Shown: positions 1 through 8,840, counted from the first letter of the stretch. The stretch is DNA of 64,000 nucleotides from Bergeyella zoohelcum ATCC 43767 (GCF_000301075.1 NZ_JH932293.1:1586692-1650691); one strand, 5' to 3'. The notes: generated by a model not told the origin, from the letters alone. Program-made: numbers and translations.

Positions 1-89
1 CCAGTACTACAAACAAGGTCTTTGGTTTTTATGTTTCACACCACAAAAATCATAATTCCTTGTTTGTTTTCAAAAAGTCAAGATAGACT
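1..89 (-). repeat. 89-bp dispersed repeat, copy A (inverted relative to 27626-27714)
   Basis: The reverse complement of 1-89 matches 27626-27714 over the full length with three mismatches by eye (86/89) and no gaps. The match stops sharply at position 89/90 on the inner side. It may run past the window start on the outer side. Inside the unit a 10-bp inverted pair, ACAAACAAGG (9-18) and CCTTGTTTGT (59-68), could fold into a stem with a loop of about 40 nt. There is no credible coding potential. It may be a small non-autonomous element (MITE-like) or the end of an insertion sequence. Confidence 0.85.
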
Positions 90-137
90 CAATAAAAAAA
101 ATGCGGGTAACTTTTTAGACAAAAGTCGTAAAAAAAG

Positions 138-319
138 TTATCCATGTTTTTTTAGTAGTTCCCATAATTCTTTCTCCATTTCTTTTAGCTCTTTTCTCCA
201 TCTCCACTCACACTCTTTAAGTGGACTGTAAAAGTAGATTTCACTTCATTAAATTTTGCTAATCTTCGCTTCGTAAAACTCCAAAAACTTTCTATTCCAT
301 TAATGTAAACACACCTCAT
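138..319 (-). pseudogene. C-terminal remnant of an IS1595-family (ISXO2-like) transposase
   Basis: On the minus strand two adjacent frames together read like the end of an ISXO2-like DDE transposase. The first frame (about 319-240) gives VYINGIESFWSFTKRRLAKF. After a one-base shift near 240, the second (about 239-138) gives LKECEWRWRKELKEMEKEL and ends in TAA at 140-138. The INGIESFW...KRRLAKF motif followed by HLKExEWR is the family's C-terminal signature, known from the family. The catalytic N-terminal part and the first two acidic residues are absent, because an in-frame stop lies just upstream. This is therefore a dead fragment. It lies 48 bp inside the 89-bp repeat, and the two may belong to the same insertion. 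Confidence 0.8.
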
Positions 320-561
320 ATCTCAGCTGAAAAGCTACGATTTTGAATAAAAAAGCAGTCTAAAAAGCTATATTTTGCGTCTATCCGCACAATAATAAGC
401 ATTCTCGGAAGCATTTTAAGGGGAGGGGGGTATATGTATATTTTGATAAGAAATAATGCGTTAATGCTACTCTGATGAGGTGCGTTAAAAGAAACGACAA
501 AAAAAGGGTATTATATATTATTTATCTTCCATTTTAGAGACTAAAAAAGAAATAATGCGTT
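320..561. other. intergenic stretch, no gene seen; 16-bp direct repeat
   Basis: No convincing open reading frame on either strand. The one structure is a 16-bp exact direct repeat, AAGAAATAATGCGTTA, at 448-463 and 547-562. The second copy runs into the ATG of the helix-turn-helix gene at 562, so it could be an operator or a duplicated leader. A G-rich run lies at 420-430. Confidence 0.5.
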
Positions 562-726
562 ATGAGACCAATAACAACCGAAGCCAAACGAAAAGCCTTT
601 AAATACTTCTGTATGGGGCTAAACAGCAAGGAAATAGCCAAGCTATTAGATTGCTCCTACCGAACGATACAAAATTTTATGAGTGCGGAAAATTGGAAAG
701 AAAAACGCCAAACATTGAAAAAATAA
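562..726 (+). CDS. small helix-turn-helix protein, phage/mobile-element type (54 aa)
   Basis: The frame from ATG 562 to TAA 726 encodes a 54-residue, basic protein. Residues about 15-45 (FCMGLNSKEIAKLLDCSYRT) read as a LuxR/terminase-small-subunit type helix-turn-helix: 'GLNSKEIAKLL' then 'SYRTIQNF'. Small HTH proteins ending in AENWKEKRQ resemble the DNA-binding N-terminus of phage terminase small subunits or Mu-like prophage proteins. This one is too short to be a full terminase subunit. It sits among IS debris next to tRNA-Gln, so I infer a remnant or a small regulator of a lost mobile element. The stop and the next ATG overlap (TAATG), but the following frame is only six codons. Confidence 0.55.
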   Translation: MRPITTEAKRKAFKYFCMGLNSKEIAKLLDCSYRTIQNFMSAENWKEKRQTLKK

Positions 727-876
727 TGTATCTTTATAGCTCCTAAAACATAAAAACATCAACGAAATTAAAGAAATTTGCCCCTTTGGTATGGTGGTGG
801 TAGGCGAAAGCCCCGCAACGCTTTTATGTGCGTAGGACACCTAAACCGAAAGGGCTTTAATATTACCTAAAATATA
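727..876 (+). other. degenerate coding-like stretch between two mobile-element genes
   Basis: From about 741 to 824 a plus-strand frame without a start codon reads LLKHKNINEIKEICPFGMVV and on to VGESPATLLCA before a TAG. Its base composition is richer in GC than the flanks. It looks like the tail of a lost reading frame; I recognise no family. Confidence 0.3.
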
Positions 877-1206
877 ATGACAAAGAAAGAAACCGCCGTA
901 ATGATAGACGGCAAAGCAATTGATTTAAAAGCGTGGTTTACATCTAACCAGGAAAAAGGACTAACAGATACAGCATTTGATGAAGTCAAAGATTTAGGGT
1001 ATATCCTAAGCGATATTATCGGGGTTTGTTCTTGTGCCTTAAACCATATAGAGGAAAATAACAGCCTAAGTAATTTTGAGAAAAGCGAAATTTTGGGAGC
1101 AAGTCCGCTAAGTGTAGCCAATGTTTTACGATTTGCACAAACGCTGATACCTCATTCCGAATTAGAATTATTAACCGATATTCAAAATTCAATCCAAGAA
1201 AAATAA
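877..1206 (+). CDS. hypothetical protein, 109 aa, mobile-element associated
   Basis: An ATG at 877 opens a 109-residue acidic protein ending QNSIQEK. A second in-frame ATG at 901 (MIDGKAIDLKAW) is an alternative start. There is no signal peptide or membrane segment, and I recognise no family. Residues 36-70 (DEVKDLGYILSDI then two Cys, VCSCAL, and HIEENN) look helical. It shares codon flavour and strand with the HTH gene at 562 and ends just before a strong intrinsic terminator. The two were probably one short transcription unit of a former phage or integrative element beside tRNA-Gln. Function unknown. Confidence 0.6.
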   Translation: MTKKETAVMIDGKAIDLKAWFTSNQEKGLTDTAFDEVKDLGYILSDIIGVCSCALNHIEENNSLSNFEKSEILGASPLSVANVLRFAQTLIPHSELELLTDIQNSIQEK

Positions 1207-1211
1207 TTTTT

Positions 1212-1246
1212 ATAACCTCGCTTAAAAAAGCGGGGTTATTTTTTTG
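1212..1246 (+). terminator. intrinsic terminator after the 109-aa gene
   Basis: Hairpin ATAACCTCGCTT / AAGCGGGGTTAT (12 bp including one G.U pair, loop of four A) followed by seven T. It lies 5 bp after the stop at 1206. Confidence 0.85.
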
Positions 1247-1328
1247 AGACCTCAGTAAAAAAATACGCTGGGGTTTTTCGTTTCGTTGGAAAAAATCGGC
1301 AAAATGTCGGCAAAATCGTTAAAAGAAA

Positions 1329-1363
1329 AAGCGTAAAACATTTAAAATCAATGTCTTACGCTT
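1329..1363 (-). terminator. intrinsic terminator downstream of tRNA-Gln
   Basis: Imperfect 13-14 bp hairpin AAGCGTAAAACATT / AATGTCTTACGCTT with a 7-nt loop. On the minus strand it is followed by TTTTTCTTTT, and it begins 9 bp beyond the 3' end of tRNA-Gln, which fits termination of that tRNA transcript. Confidence 0.75.
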
Positions 1364-1372
1364 GTTAAGTTG

Positions 1373-1444
1373 TAGACTCACAGGGATTCGAACCCCGACT
1401 AAATGAACCAAAATCACTTGTGCTAACCGTTACACTATGAGTCT
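1373..1444 (-). tRNA. tRNA-Gln (anticodon TTG)
   Basis: The minus strand folds as a complete 72-nt cloverleaf. The acceptor AGACTCA pairs with TGAGTCT. The anticodon stem AGTGA/TCATT holds loop TTTTGGT, giving anticodon TTG. The T arm is CGGGG-TTCGAAT-CCCTG and the discriminator base is A. CCA is not encoded. The gene lies at the edge of the mobile-element debris at 1-1250, a common integration position, though no attachment-site duplication is visible inside the window. Confidence 0.95.
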
Positions 1445-1548
1445 TTGTTTGTTTTTCGTGGTGCAAATATACGGCTATTTTTAAAACCTGCAAATTTTTT
1501 CGGAAGAAAATTTTAAATTTGTCCAAAATATTTTTTAATAATTAAGGA

Positions 1549-2580
1549 ATGAATCATTTAAATACACTCAATATCAGTTATATAACATTAAATGTAGAAC
1601 TTGAAAAAAAAATCAACTTTTTTCTAGAAGAATGGAAATCGGATGGAATTACCATGACTGTACAGACATCTGGCTCTACAGGGACACCCAAAATTTTTCA
1701 GATAGAAAAGGAAAAAATGAGAAATTCGGCACAGATGACATGTGATTTTTTACACCTAGAAAAAGGAAATACTGCACTTCTTTGTCTTCCCTTGGAATAT
1801 ATTTCAGGAAAAATGATGATGGTAAGAAGTATTATAAGAGAACTCAATCTCATGGTAACTGAACCTACGCTCACACCATTAAAAAATCTAAAACAAAGGA
1901 TAGACTTTTGTGCCATGACCCCTTTACAAGTAGAAAACTCCTTGGATAAAATTCATCTAGTAAAAAAACTCATCATTGGTGGAGCACAAGTTTCTGAATC
2001 ACTCAGAGAGAAAATAAAACAGCATCTGAGTACCCATCTGCATTGTAAAGTGTATGAAACTTATGGGATGAGTGAGACCCTTTCTCATATTGCTCTGAGG
2101 GAAATTTTCCCTAAAAATGAAGTGTATTTTGAGCCTTTGCATGGGGTAAACATTACACAGGATGAAAGAGGGTGTCTCATCATTGAAGCACCACAACTTA
2201 ATCCTCAAAAATTAATTACCAATGACATTGTAGAAATAAATGAGCAGGGGAGTTTCAAGTTTGTAGGAAGGGCAGACTATATCATTAATTCAGGAGGTGC
2301 TAAAATTTCTCCTGAAAGTTTAGAAAAAGAACTAAAAAAAATATTGGCTAACGAAATGTGTTTTATAGGAGTAGATGATGAAGTGTTAGGCCAAAAGTTA
2401 GTTTTGGTAATAGAAGAAAAGAATGAGAAAAGACACCAAGAAATAGAAAAAATGGTTTTTAATTTTCCCTTCCAGAAGTCTTTTCATAAGCCTAAAAACA
2501 TCGTTTTTATAGATGAGATTCCTAGAACCCCCAATGGTAAGGTAAATAGAAGGGTACTTGGAGGGCTATTAGAGCCATAG
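1549..2580 (+). CDS. menE: O-succinylbenzoate-CoA ligase-like AMP-binding enzyme (menaquinone synthesis)
   Basis: The 343-residue adenylate-forming enzyme has the P-loop-like motif TSGSTGTPK at 40-48, the A5-type motif YETYGMSET near 168-176, the hinge motif FVGRADYIINSGG near 238 and the C-terminal catalytic Lys motif RTPNGKVNRR at 326-335. It is shorter than typical acyl-CoA synthetases (500 or more aa). That matches the compact MenE of flavobacteria, which activates o-succinylbenzoate with CoA in menaquinone synthesis. No other men gene is in the window, so the substrate is inferred from family and size. The start at ATG 1549 follows an AT-rich leader without a Shine-Dalgarno. Confidence 0.8.
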   Translation: MNHLNTLNISYITLNVELEKKINFFLEEWKSDGITMTVQTSGSTGTPKIFQIEKEKMRNSAQMTCDFLHLEKGNTALLCLPLEYISGKMMMVRSIIRELNLMVTEPTLTPLKNLKQRIDFCAMTPLQVENSLDKIHLVKKLIIGGAQVSESLREKIKQHLSTHLHCKVYETYGMSETLSHIALREIFPKNEVYFEPLHGVNITQDERGCLIIEAPQLNPQKLITNDIVEINEQGSFKFVGRADYIINSGGAKISPESLEKELKKILANEMCFIGVDDEVLGQKLVLVIEEKNEKRHQEIEKMVFNFPFQKSFHKPKNIVFIDEIPRTPNGKVNRRVLGGLLEP

Positions 2581-2623
2581 GGCATTTTGCCCTCTAATTC
2601 CCATGTATGGCTTTGTTATTATT

Positions 2624-3853
2624 TTATTCTGCTCTCAATGCCTCTATCGGTTTTATTTTACTGGCTTTGTAGGCGGGAATAAATCCTGCCAATAAACCTG
2701 AAAATACTAAGCAGACAAAAGCTACAGCAATTAATCCGATGCCTACATTAGGGTCTTTAATAAAGTACTTTTCTAAACTATTACCTATTAAATTTAGGGT
2801 GAGTACTGCCAGTCCTACACCTATTAATCCTGAAATTACTGTAATAAATACGCTTTCTTGTAAAATAAGTGCCACAATACTTTTCGGTTGGGCACCGATG
2901 GCTTTTCTTACTCCTATCTCTTTTGTTCTTTCTTTTACTATATACACCATTATATTACTGATACCAATAATTCCTGCTAAGAGGGTTCCTAAACCTATAA
3001 ACCCTACTATGAGTGTTAGTACAAACATGAAAATAAAAGTATCTTTTAGGTTTTCTGCATTATTGTTTACCCATATTGCATTATCATCATCGGGAGATAC
3101 TTTATATTTAGCTTTCAGTTGTTTTTCTATTCTTTTGCTATATGCTATAGCGTCTTCTGGAGATAGTTTAGGGTTATAGGTAAGCGAAATTTGGCTCAGC
3201 GTATCCGAGTTTTTTTTCATCTTTTGTAGAGTACTTACTGGAATAGAAATGGTTCTTTCTTCCCAATCTCCTCCTTCATCAGAAAATACACCTACTATTT
3301 TAAACATGGCACCATTGATATCTATATCTTTTCCAATGGGGTTACCGTATTTAATCAAATCTTTTTGTACCAGTCTGCCAATTACCGCTACATATTTAGA
3401 CTGAGCAAGGTCGCCCGCGTTAAGATAACGGCCTTCCATCACATGCCTATTTTCTATTTTCTCATCGTCTGAATTAGTGCCCGATATTTGATAAACCCCT
3501 CCCTCATTAGCATATTTTACCATTAAAGAGGTGCTGTACATGGGTGCTGCGTATTCCATATTCTGAGGTTCACGGGTACTGATTTCTGTAAAATCATCAT
3601 TGTGTAGGCTGATGGTTCTATTAGATTGTAGTCCTGCAAAGGGAATAGAAGTAACTCCCCCGAAAATGGAGATTCTGTTTTTAGCATCGCCAGCAAAATT
3701 GGTATTAAAGGCATTTTGAAGTCCTGTTCCTATCCCAAAAAGAACAATGAATATAAACAGCCCTAGGGCTACCGTGAAGCCCGATAAAATAGTTCGTAAC
3801 ATATTATTACGAATGGAACTGAATATCTCCTGCCAGCGGTCTATATCCCACAT
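2624..3853 (-). CDS. MacB/FtsX-type ABC transporter permease
   Basis: A 409-residue protein of the MacB_PCD plus FtsX architecture. One N-terminal membrane helix (about 20-42, after the motif WQEIFSSIRNNMLRT) is followed by a periplasmic domain of about 200 residues and three C-terminal helices around 'GIIGISNIMVYIVKERTKEI' and 'KPIEALRAE'. The conserved VKERTKEIGVRKAIGA segment faces the ATPase in this family. I use ATG 3853 (MWDIDRW) instead of upstream ATG 3904. The paralogue at 32923 starts at the equivalent point (MKLFSYDTWQEIY), and the extra 17 residues look like translated AT-rich leader. No ATPase or membrane-fusion partner lies beside it, so it must pair with proteins encoded elsewhere. 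Confidence 0.85.
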   Translation of the reverse strand: MWDIDRWQEIFSSIRNNMLRTILSGFTVALGLFIFIVLFGIGTGLQNAFNTNFAGDAKNRISIFGGVTSIPFAGLQSNRTISLHNDDFTEISTREPQNMEYAAPMYSTSLMVKYANEGGVYQISGTNSDDEKIENRHVMEGRYLNAGDLAQSKYVAVIGRLVQKDLIKYGNPIGKDIDINGAMFKIVGVFSDEGGDWEERTISIPVSTLQKMKKNSDTLSQISLTYNPKLSPEDAIAYSKRIEKQLKAKYKVSPDDDNAIWVNNNAENLKDTFIFMFVLTLIVGFIGLGTLLAGIIGISNIMVYIVKERTKEIGVRKAIGAQPKSIVALILQESVFITVISGLIGVGLAVLTLNLIGNSLEKYFIKDPNVGIGLIAVAFVCLVFSGLLAGFIPAYKASKIKPIEALRAE

Positions 3854-3982
3854 GATAATATTATTTAGTTTAAAATTTAAGGATAAGATGGTATTTATTC
3901 CCAATATTTTAATCGATTTTTCATCTTCTCTATTAGTCGTTATTCAAAGGAAATTGTTACATTGGTTTTGAGAAAAATATCG

Positions 3983-4012
3983 TTGTCTCTTGTCTCTAAT
4001 TAATTATCTTTG
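3983..4012 (+). promoter_or_regulatory. Bacteroidetes-type promoter of metG
   Basis: TTG at 3983-3985 (the -33 element), a 19-bp spacer, then TATCTTTG at 4005-4012 (the -7 element, consensus TAnnTTTG). The predicted transcript starts about 4018, so translation cannot begin at the TTG inside the -7 box. This supports ATG 4028 as the metG start. Confidence 0.75.
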
Positions 4013-4027
4013 CAAAAAATAAGAAAT

Positions 4028-6070
4028 ATGTCAGAAAGAAAGATGATTACCGCCGCTTTACCTTATGCCAATGGACCAGTGCATATTGGGCATTTGGCAG
4101 GAGTGTATATACCCGCTGATGTTTATGCAAGATTTCAACGGAAAATGGGTAGAGATGTGGCGTTTATATGTGGTTCCGATGAGCACGGCATCCCCATTAC
4201 TATCCGTGCGAAAAAAGAAGGCATTACGCCGCAAGATGTAGTGGATAAATACCACGAAATCATCAAAAAATCTTTTGAAGATTTAGGAATTTCTTTTGAC
4301 GAATATTCAAGAACCACCTCTAAAAAACATTACGAAACGGCATCGGAGTTTTTCCTAAAAATGTATGAAAATGGGAAATTTACCGAGGAGGTTTCAGAGC
4401 AGTTTTATGATGAACAAGCAGGAGAGTTTTTAGCGGATAGATACATCGTGGGAACTTGCCCTAAATGTAGTAATGAAAACGCTTATGGTGACCAATGTGA
4501 GAAATGCGGTGCTACACTTTCGCCCACGGAACTCATTCATCCAAAATCTATGTTGAGCGGAAATGTACCGACTTTAAAACTAACGAAAAACTGGTATCTC
4601 CCGCTGAATGAATATGAAAATTTCCTTAACGAATGGATTATTGAAGGGCATAAAGAAGACTGGAAACCCAATGTATATGGACAGGTGAAATCTTGGCTTA
4701 ATGATGGACTGAAACCAAGGGCAATGACCAGAGACCTGAATTGGGGCGTACCTGTGCCGCTTCCAGATGCTGATGGAAAAGTACTTTATGTATGGTTTGA
4801 TGCTCCTATTGGCTATATTTCCTTTACCAAAGAATGGGCAGAGAAAAATGGTAAAGATTGGAAAGATTATTGGCAAAATGAAAATTCGGATTTAATTCAT
4901 TTCATCGGAAAGGATAATATTGTATTTCACTGCATTATTTTCCCTGCCATGATGAAAGCACACGGTGATTATATTATGCCGAAAAATGTACCTGCCTTTG
5001 AGTTTTTGAACCTTGAAAATGATAAGATTTCTACTTCTAGAAATTGGGCAGTCTGGGCACATGAATATGTGGAAGATTTTCCTAATCAGCAAGATGTATT
5101 GAGATACGCCCTGCTGTCATCTGCTCCTGAAACTAAGGATAATAACTTTACTTGGAAAGATTTTCAGACCAAAAACAATTCTGAATTGGTAGGGATTTTC
5201 GGAAACTTTATCAATAGAGTAGCGGTGCTTACTAATAAATATTATGAAGGTATTGTACCGCAATACCATGATTTTGAACAAGTAGATAAGGACCTGTACA
5301 GTGAACTAAAACAATTTCCAGAGAAAATAGGTAAAAATTTGGAGGAATTTAGATTCCGTGATGCCCTTGCAGAACTCATGAATTTAGCCAGATTAGGAAA
5401 TAAATATCTGGCAGATGAAGAACCTTGGAAAGTGATAAAAGATAATCCTGAGCGAGTGAAAACCCAAATGTTCTGTGCTTTACAAGTAGCAGCAGCATTG
5501 GCCTATTTTTCCGAGCCTTTCCTCCCTTTTACCGCTGAAAAAATGAAAAAAGGGCTCCACCTTGAGGATAAAAAATGGAATGAAGTGTTTGACCATTTCT
5601 TGATTCCTGTGGGACATAAGATAGATAGTATGCCGCTTTTATTCTCTAAAATAGAGGATGAAACCATTGAGGCTCAAATACAAAAATTAGAAAATACAAA
5701 AATTAATAATAAAAAAACCAACCCTAACGCAAACCCTATGAAAGAAGAAATTCAGTTTGACGATTTTACAAAAATAGACCTTAGAACGGCTACTATTTTA
5801 GAAGCTGAAAAAGTAGAAAAAGCAGATAAACTTTTGAAACTCAAAGTAGATACAGGTGTAGATGTTCGTACTGTGGTATCGGGCATTGCAGAGAGTTTTA
5901 CCCCCGAAGAAATTATTGGTAAACAAGTGATGATTCTCCTGAACCTCGCACCGAGAAAAATCCGCGGCATCGAAAGCCAAGGTATGCTTCTGCTTACCAC
6001 GAAACCTGATGGAAAGCTTTCCTTTGTAACACCAGAAGATAAAGTGGAAAATGGTGTGGAAATAGGGTAA
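4028..6070 (+). CDS. metG: methionine--tRNA ligase
   Basis: The 680-residue class I aminoacyl-tRNA synthetase charges tRNA-Met. The HIGH motif is at 20-23 (PVHIGHL), a zinc knuckle [17 protein letters not shown] lies around 143-160, and the KMSKS loop is present as KISTS near 331. Residues about 575-680 form the C-terminal EMAP-II-like tRNA-binding domain ([20 protein letters not shown]). This is the long dimeric MetG form. A lysine/asparagine-rich linker ([18 protein letters not shown]) separates the body from that domain. The ATG at 4028 is preferred because the promoter -7 box overlaps any upstream start. Confidence 0.97.
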   Translation: MSERKMITAALPYANGPVHIGHLAGVYIPADVYARFQRKMGRDVAFICGSDEHGIPITIRAKKEGITPQDVVDKYHEIIKKSFEDLGISFDEYSRTTSKKHYETASEFFLKMYENGKFTEEVSEQFYDEQAGEFLADRYIVGTCPKCSNENAYGDQCEKCGATLSPTELIHPKSMLSGNVPTLKLTKNWYLPLNEYENFLNEWIIEGHKEDWKPNVYGQVKSWLNDGLKPRAMTRDLNWGVPVPLPDADGKVLYVWFDAPIGYISFTKEWAEKNGKDWKDYWQNENSDLIHFIGKDNIVFHCIIFPAMMKAHGDYIMPKNVPAFEFLNLENDKISTSRNWAVWAHEYVEDFPNQQDVLRYALLSSAPETKDNNFTWKDFQTKNNSELVGIFGNFINRVAVLTNKYYEGIVPQYHDFEQVDKDLYSELKQFPEKIGKNLEEFRFRDALAELMNLARLGNKYLADEEPWKVIKDNPERVKTQMFCALQVAAALAYFSEPFLPFTAEKMKKGLHLEDKKWNEVFDHFLIPVGHKIDSMPLLFSKIEDETIEAQIQKLENTKINNKKTNPNANPMKEEIQFDDFTKIDLRTATILEAEKVEKADKLLKLKVDTGVDVRTVVSGIAESFTPEEIIGKQVMILLNLAPRKIRGIESQGMLLLTTKPDGKLSFVTPEDKVENGVEIG

Positions 6071-6150
6071 AGGGTTTGGAATGTCCAGCGTAAACAAGTT
6101 TCATTATTTTGAAATCAATATATTTTCAAATGCTTAGTAAGTAGATAAAA

Positions 6151-8280
6151 ATGAACGAACAGCAAATTCTAAAAAAAATAGAGGCTTGGGATGACCAAGA
6201 TAAAATTCAGCCAATTATTGATTTTATAGAAAATCTCTCTCCCGATGAACAGACTGTAGAAGTGATGGGGGAACTGGCAAGAGCGTACAATAATTTGTAT
6301 TGGAAAAATCCTACTGAGGAAAATAAAAAATACCTTGAAAAAGCCATTGCTGTTTTGCTGTATTTAGAAAAAGAGCAAGGAGATACTGCTTATTGGAACT
6401 ATAGAATGGCCTATTCTCATTTTTATCTCAATAATTTAGACCAAGCACAATACTTTTTTCAAAAAGATAAAGATTTGGGAGGAAATGGTAATGATACTGA
6501 AATTTATCTCAAATGTATAGAAATAGCAAAGGAAAAAGGACTCACGGGGGTAGAAGTATATAGCGGTGGAAAGGGAAATATAGAATATCCTTTAGAACGA
6601 TTTCTTAATCATCTTAAAACACATGCTCCTCGGTTGGTAGAGACGCTTTTACCTGCGGTCTCAGATACGGAAATAGCATCTTTTGAGCAAAAAATGGGTA
6701 AGAAACTCCCTGAAGACTTCGTCCAATTGCATAAAACTTTCTCAGGACAAAAAAAAGGAAGTGCAATGTTTAATCCTCAATTTCAAAGATGGGTAGCCTT
6801 TTCGGAAATAGAGGAGGTACAGGAAAAATGGATAAAAAATTTAGAGGAAACTTTCGGAAAAAACTGGCAAACCATTTCACTCAATGAGGCTTATGCGGAT
6901 GTAAATGAGGTGAAAAACACGCTTTATTCTAAAAACTGGATACCCTTTTTACAAGGACAAGACTATTTGATTTGTATAGATTTAGAACCTGTAAATGAGG
7001 AAAATTATGGGCAGGTGATTTGTATCTCTTACTCTGATTATGCTGAACAATACGCTGTAGAGGTACTCTATTTTGAGCTTGCTCATTGGTTGGGAGATAT
7101 TGAAAGAGGATTGTATATGGGGCTCATTACTTATGATGAAGATTTGAATATGCTCCGTTTTAATGCTACAGAGAACGCTCCTGCTTATTATACTGATGAT
7201 GAAATGACCGAGCTGGTATATAGTGTAGAAAGAGAATTTGGAGCTATTTCAGAAATCATGGAGGATAATGATGATGCGGTACTAAAGTGCGATGTCTTCG
7301 TGGTGCCACCCAATGAGGATAAGGATTATTATACCCTCATTACTTCTGGTTTAGGGGCTTATAAAATGGAGATGCCTGGTGATATTCCTTACGCAGAAAA
7401 TATAGAACTGGTAATCAACTTACCTGCCTCTTGGAATCCCAATAGTCATGATGAAAAAGATGTATGGGCAGTACAGTGGCTGAAAAATATAGCAGCATTG
7501 CCCATTACTTACCATACTTATCTTTCTGGGGGACACTCTATTCCTATCGGAGGGAAAATTCCTGGTACAGATTTCGTGGGCTTTGTATTGGCACATTGTT
7601 TAAAATTCGTGAAAGGAGATGAAACTCAACCAGTCATTGCTCAGCTTTCAGAAGACAAGAAGATTCATTTTTATTATCTAACTCCCGTTTTTCAGGAAGA
7701 ATTAGATTATAAATTGGAGCATTCTGCAGATGCTTTATTTGATAAATTTATTGAGCATGATGTACCTTATCCCCCTGTAGTAGAAGTACTAAGACCTAAT
7801 GTATGCGAAGGATATGTTCCTGATGAAAATATTCATCTTTTAGATGAAATTCAATGGGCTTTCAATGAGAATATTTATGAATCCCTCATGAATTTTTGGG
7901 ATGCTGTAGTAGGGTACAATGAGAAGATGGGCAATGATTTAGAGGAGTACAATCCATTTGCTACTTTGTTTCGCTCTCCTAAGGTAAAGCTTTTATATGA
8001 GGCTTGGATAGAGAGTGAGGAACAACTATGGGAATATGAAAAACTGGTAGATACTTCTATTTTTAAAAATTCTCCGAATGAAGATGGGCTATACAAAGCA
8101 GAAATATTAGCACTTTGTGAGTCATTAGAGCCTACTTTTAATGCGATTACCATGTTATTGTGGATTCATAATTCTTTGTCTAATAAAGAATTGTATGAAA
8201 ATATTTTCTTTGAAGGCTTTGCCATAGAAGGGTATGAAGAAGATGGTACGCCTGTCATTTCTCTCAAAGTAGGAACATAG
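6151..8280 (+). CDS. multidomain immunity-like protein: TPR-like N-term, SMI1/KNR4 and SUFU domains
   Basis: A cytoplasmic, acidic 709-residue protein. Residues 1-150 look like TPR-type helical repeats (LARAYNNLYW, WNYRMAYSHFYLNNLDQAQY). Residues about 165-325 resemble an SMI1/KNR4 domain: SDTEIASFEQKMGKKLPEDF, then WVAFSEIEEV and a final LAHWLGD. Residues about 375-545 resemble a suppressor-of-fused (SUFU) domain: CDVFVVPP, LVINLPASWN, WLKNIAALP, SGGHSIP. The last 165 residues are unassigned. SMI1/KNR4 and SUFU are both members of the bacterial toxin-immunity superfamily, which is established. That this protein neutralises toxins is an inference, since no toxin gene is adjacent. It stands alone between metG and tpx, with a terminator behind it. 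Confidence 0.75.
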   Translation: MNEQQILKKIEAWDDQDKIQPIIDFIENLSPDEQTVEVMGELARAYNNLYWKNPTEENKKYLEKAIAVLLYLEKEQGDTAYWNYRMAYSHFYLNNLDQAQYFFQKDKDLGGNGNDTEIYLKCIEIAKEKGLTGVEVYSGGKGNIEYPLERFLNHLKTHAPRLVETLLPAVSDTEIASFEQKMGKKLPEDFVQLHKTFSGQKKGSAMFNPQFQRWVAFSEIEEVQEKWIKNLEETFGKNWQTISLNEAYADVNEVKNTLYSKNWIPFLQGQDYLICIDLEPVNEENYGQVICISYSDYAEQYAVEVLYFELAHWLGDIERGLYMGLITYDEDLNMLRFNATENAPAYYTDDEMTELVYSVEREFGAISEIMEDNDDAVLKCDVFVVPPNEDKDYYTLITSGLGAYKMEMPGDIPYAENIELVINLPASWNPNSHDEKDVWAVQWLKNIAALPITYHTYLSGGHSIPIGGKIPGTDFVGFVLAHCLKFVKGDETQPVIAQLSEDKKIHFYYLTPVFQEELDYKLEHSADALFDKFIEHDVPYPPVVEVLRPNVCEGYVPDENIHLLDEIQWAFNENIYESLMNFWDAVVGYNEKMGNDLEEYNPFATLFRSPKVKLLYEAWIESEEQLWEYEKLVDTSIFKNSPNEDGLYKAEILALCESLEPTFNAITMLLWIHNSLSNKELYENIFFEGFAIEGYEEDGTPVISLKVGT

Positions 8281-8288
8281 AAAAACAA

Positions 8289-8320
8289 AAAGAGGTTACC
8301 CTGTGAGGTAACCTTTTTTT
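8289..8320. terminator. bidirectional terminator between the SUFU gene and tpx
   Basis: Stem AGGTTACC (8293-8300) / GGTAACCT (8307-8314) with a 6-nt loop. It is flanked by A-rich sequence on the left and seven T on the right, so it can stop transcription from both converging genes. Confidence 0.85.
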
Positions 8321-8342
8321 ACATTTCTTGAGCGTCCAATCT

Positions 8343-8840
8343 TTATTTTACCGCATTTAGTGCTTTTTCATAATCAGGTTCTTGGGTAATTTCTGGCACT
8401 TGCTCTGTGTAAATTACTTTTCCCTCCTCATTAGTAACGATGATGGCTCTGGACATCAGCCCCGCCAGTGGTCCGTTTTCTATAGTTACGCCAAAATCAT
8501 CTCCGAAACTACCTCTAAAATCCGATAGCGTTTCTACTTGGTCTAGTCCTTCCGCTGCACAAAATCTTCCTAATGCGAAAGGTAAATCTTTAGAAACATT
8601 GAGGATAATGGTATTTTCTACGCTGCTGGCTTCTTGATTAAACTTTCTTGCCGATGCTGCACATACGCCTGTGTCAATACTTGGGAAAATATTGAAAATT
8701 AGTTTCTTACCTTTGTAGTCATTAAGGTTTTTGTCTTCTAATTTATCATTTACCAAAGTGAAATTTTTAAGTTCGGAACCTATCGTAGGAAGTTCTCCTT
8801 TCGTGGAAATTGCATTTCCTTTTAATGTAATGTTTGCCAT
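8343..8840 (-). CDS. tpx: thiol peroxidase (atypical 2-Cys peroxiredoxin)
   Basis: The 165-residue protein matches Tpx in length and motifs. The peroxidatic Cys60 is in SIDTGVCAASARKFN and the resolving Cys94 is in GRFCAAEGLDQV, the same spacing as E. coli Tpx (61/95). It reduces hydroperoxides using thioredoxin in the cytoplasm. It is monocistronic and converges on the SUFU-domain gene across a shared terminator. Confidence 0.96.
   Translation of the reverse strand: MANITLKGNAISTKGELPTIGSELKNFTLVNDKLEDKNLNDYKGKKLIFNIFPSIDTGVCAASARKFNQEASSVENTIILNVSKDLPFALGRFCAAEGLDQVETLSDFRGSFGDDFGVTIENGPLAGLMSRAIIVTNEEGKVIYTEQVPEITQEPDYEKALNAVK

Noticed and set aside
1-1250. Intact prophage or integrative element
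   Set aside because: No integrase, structural or replication gene is present, and the transposase is a frame-shifted fragment. Only remnants can be supported.
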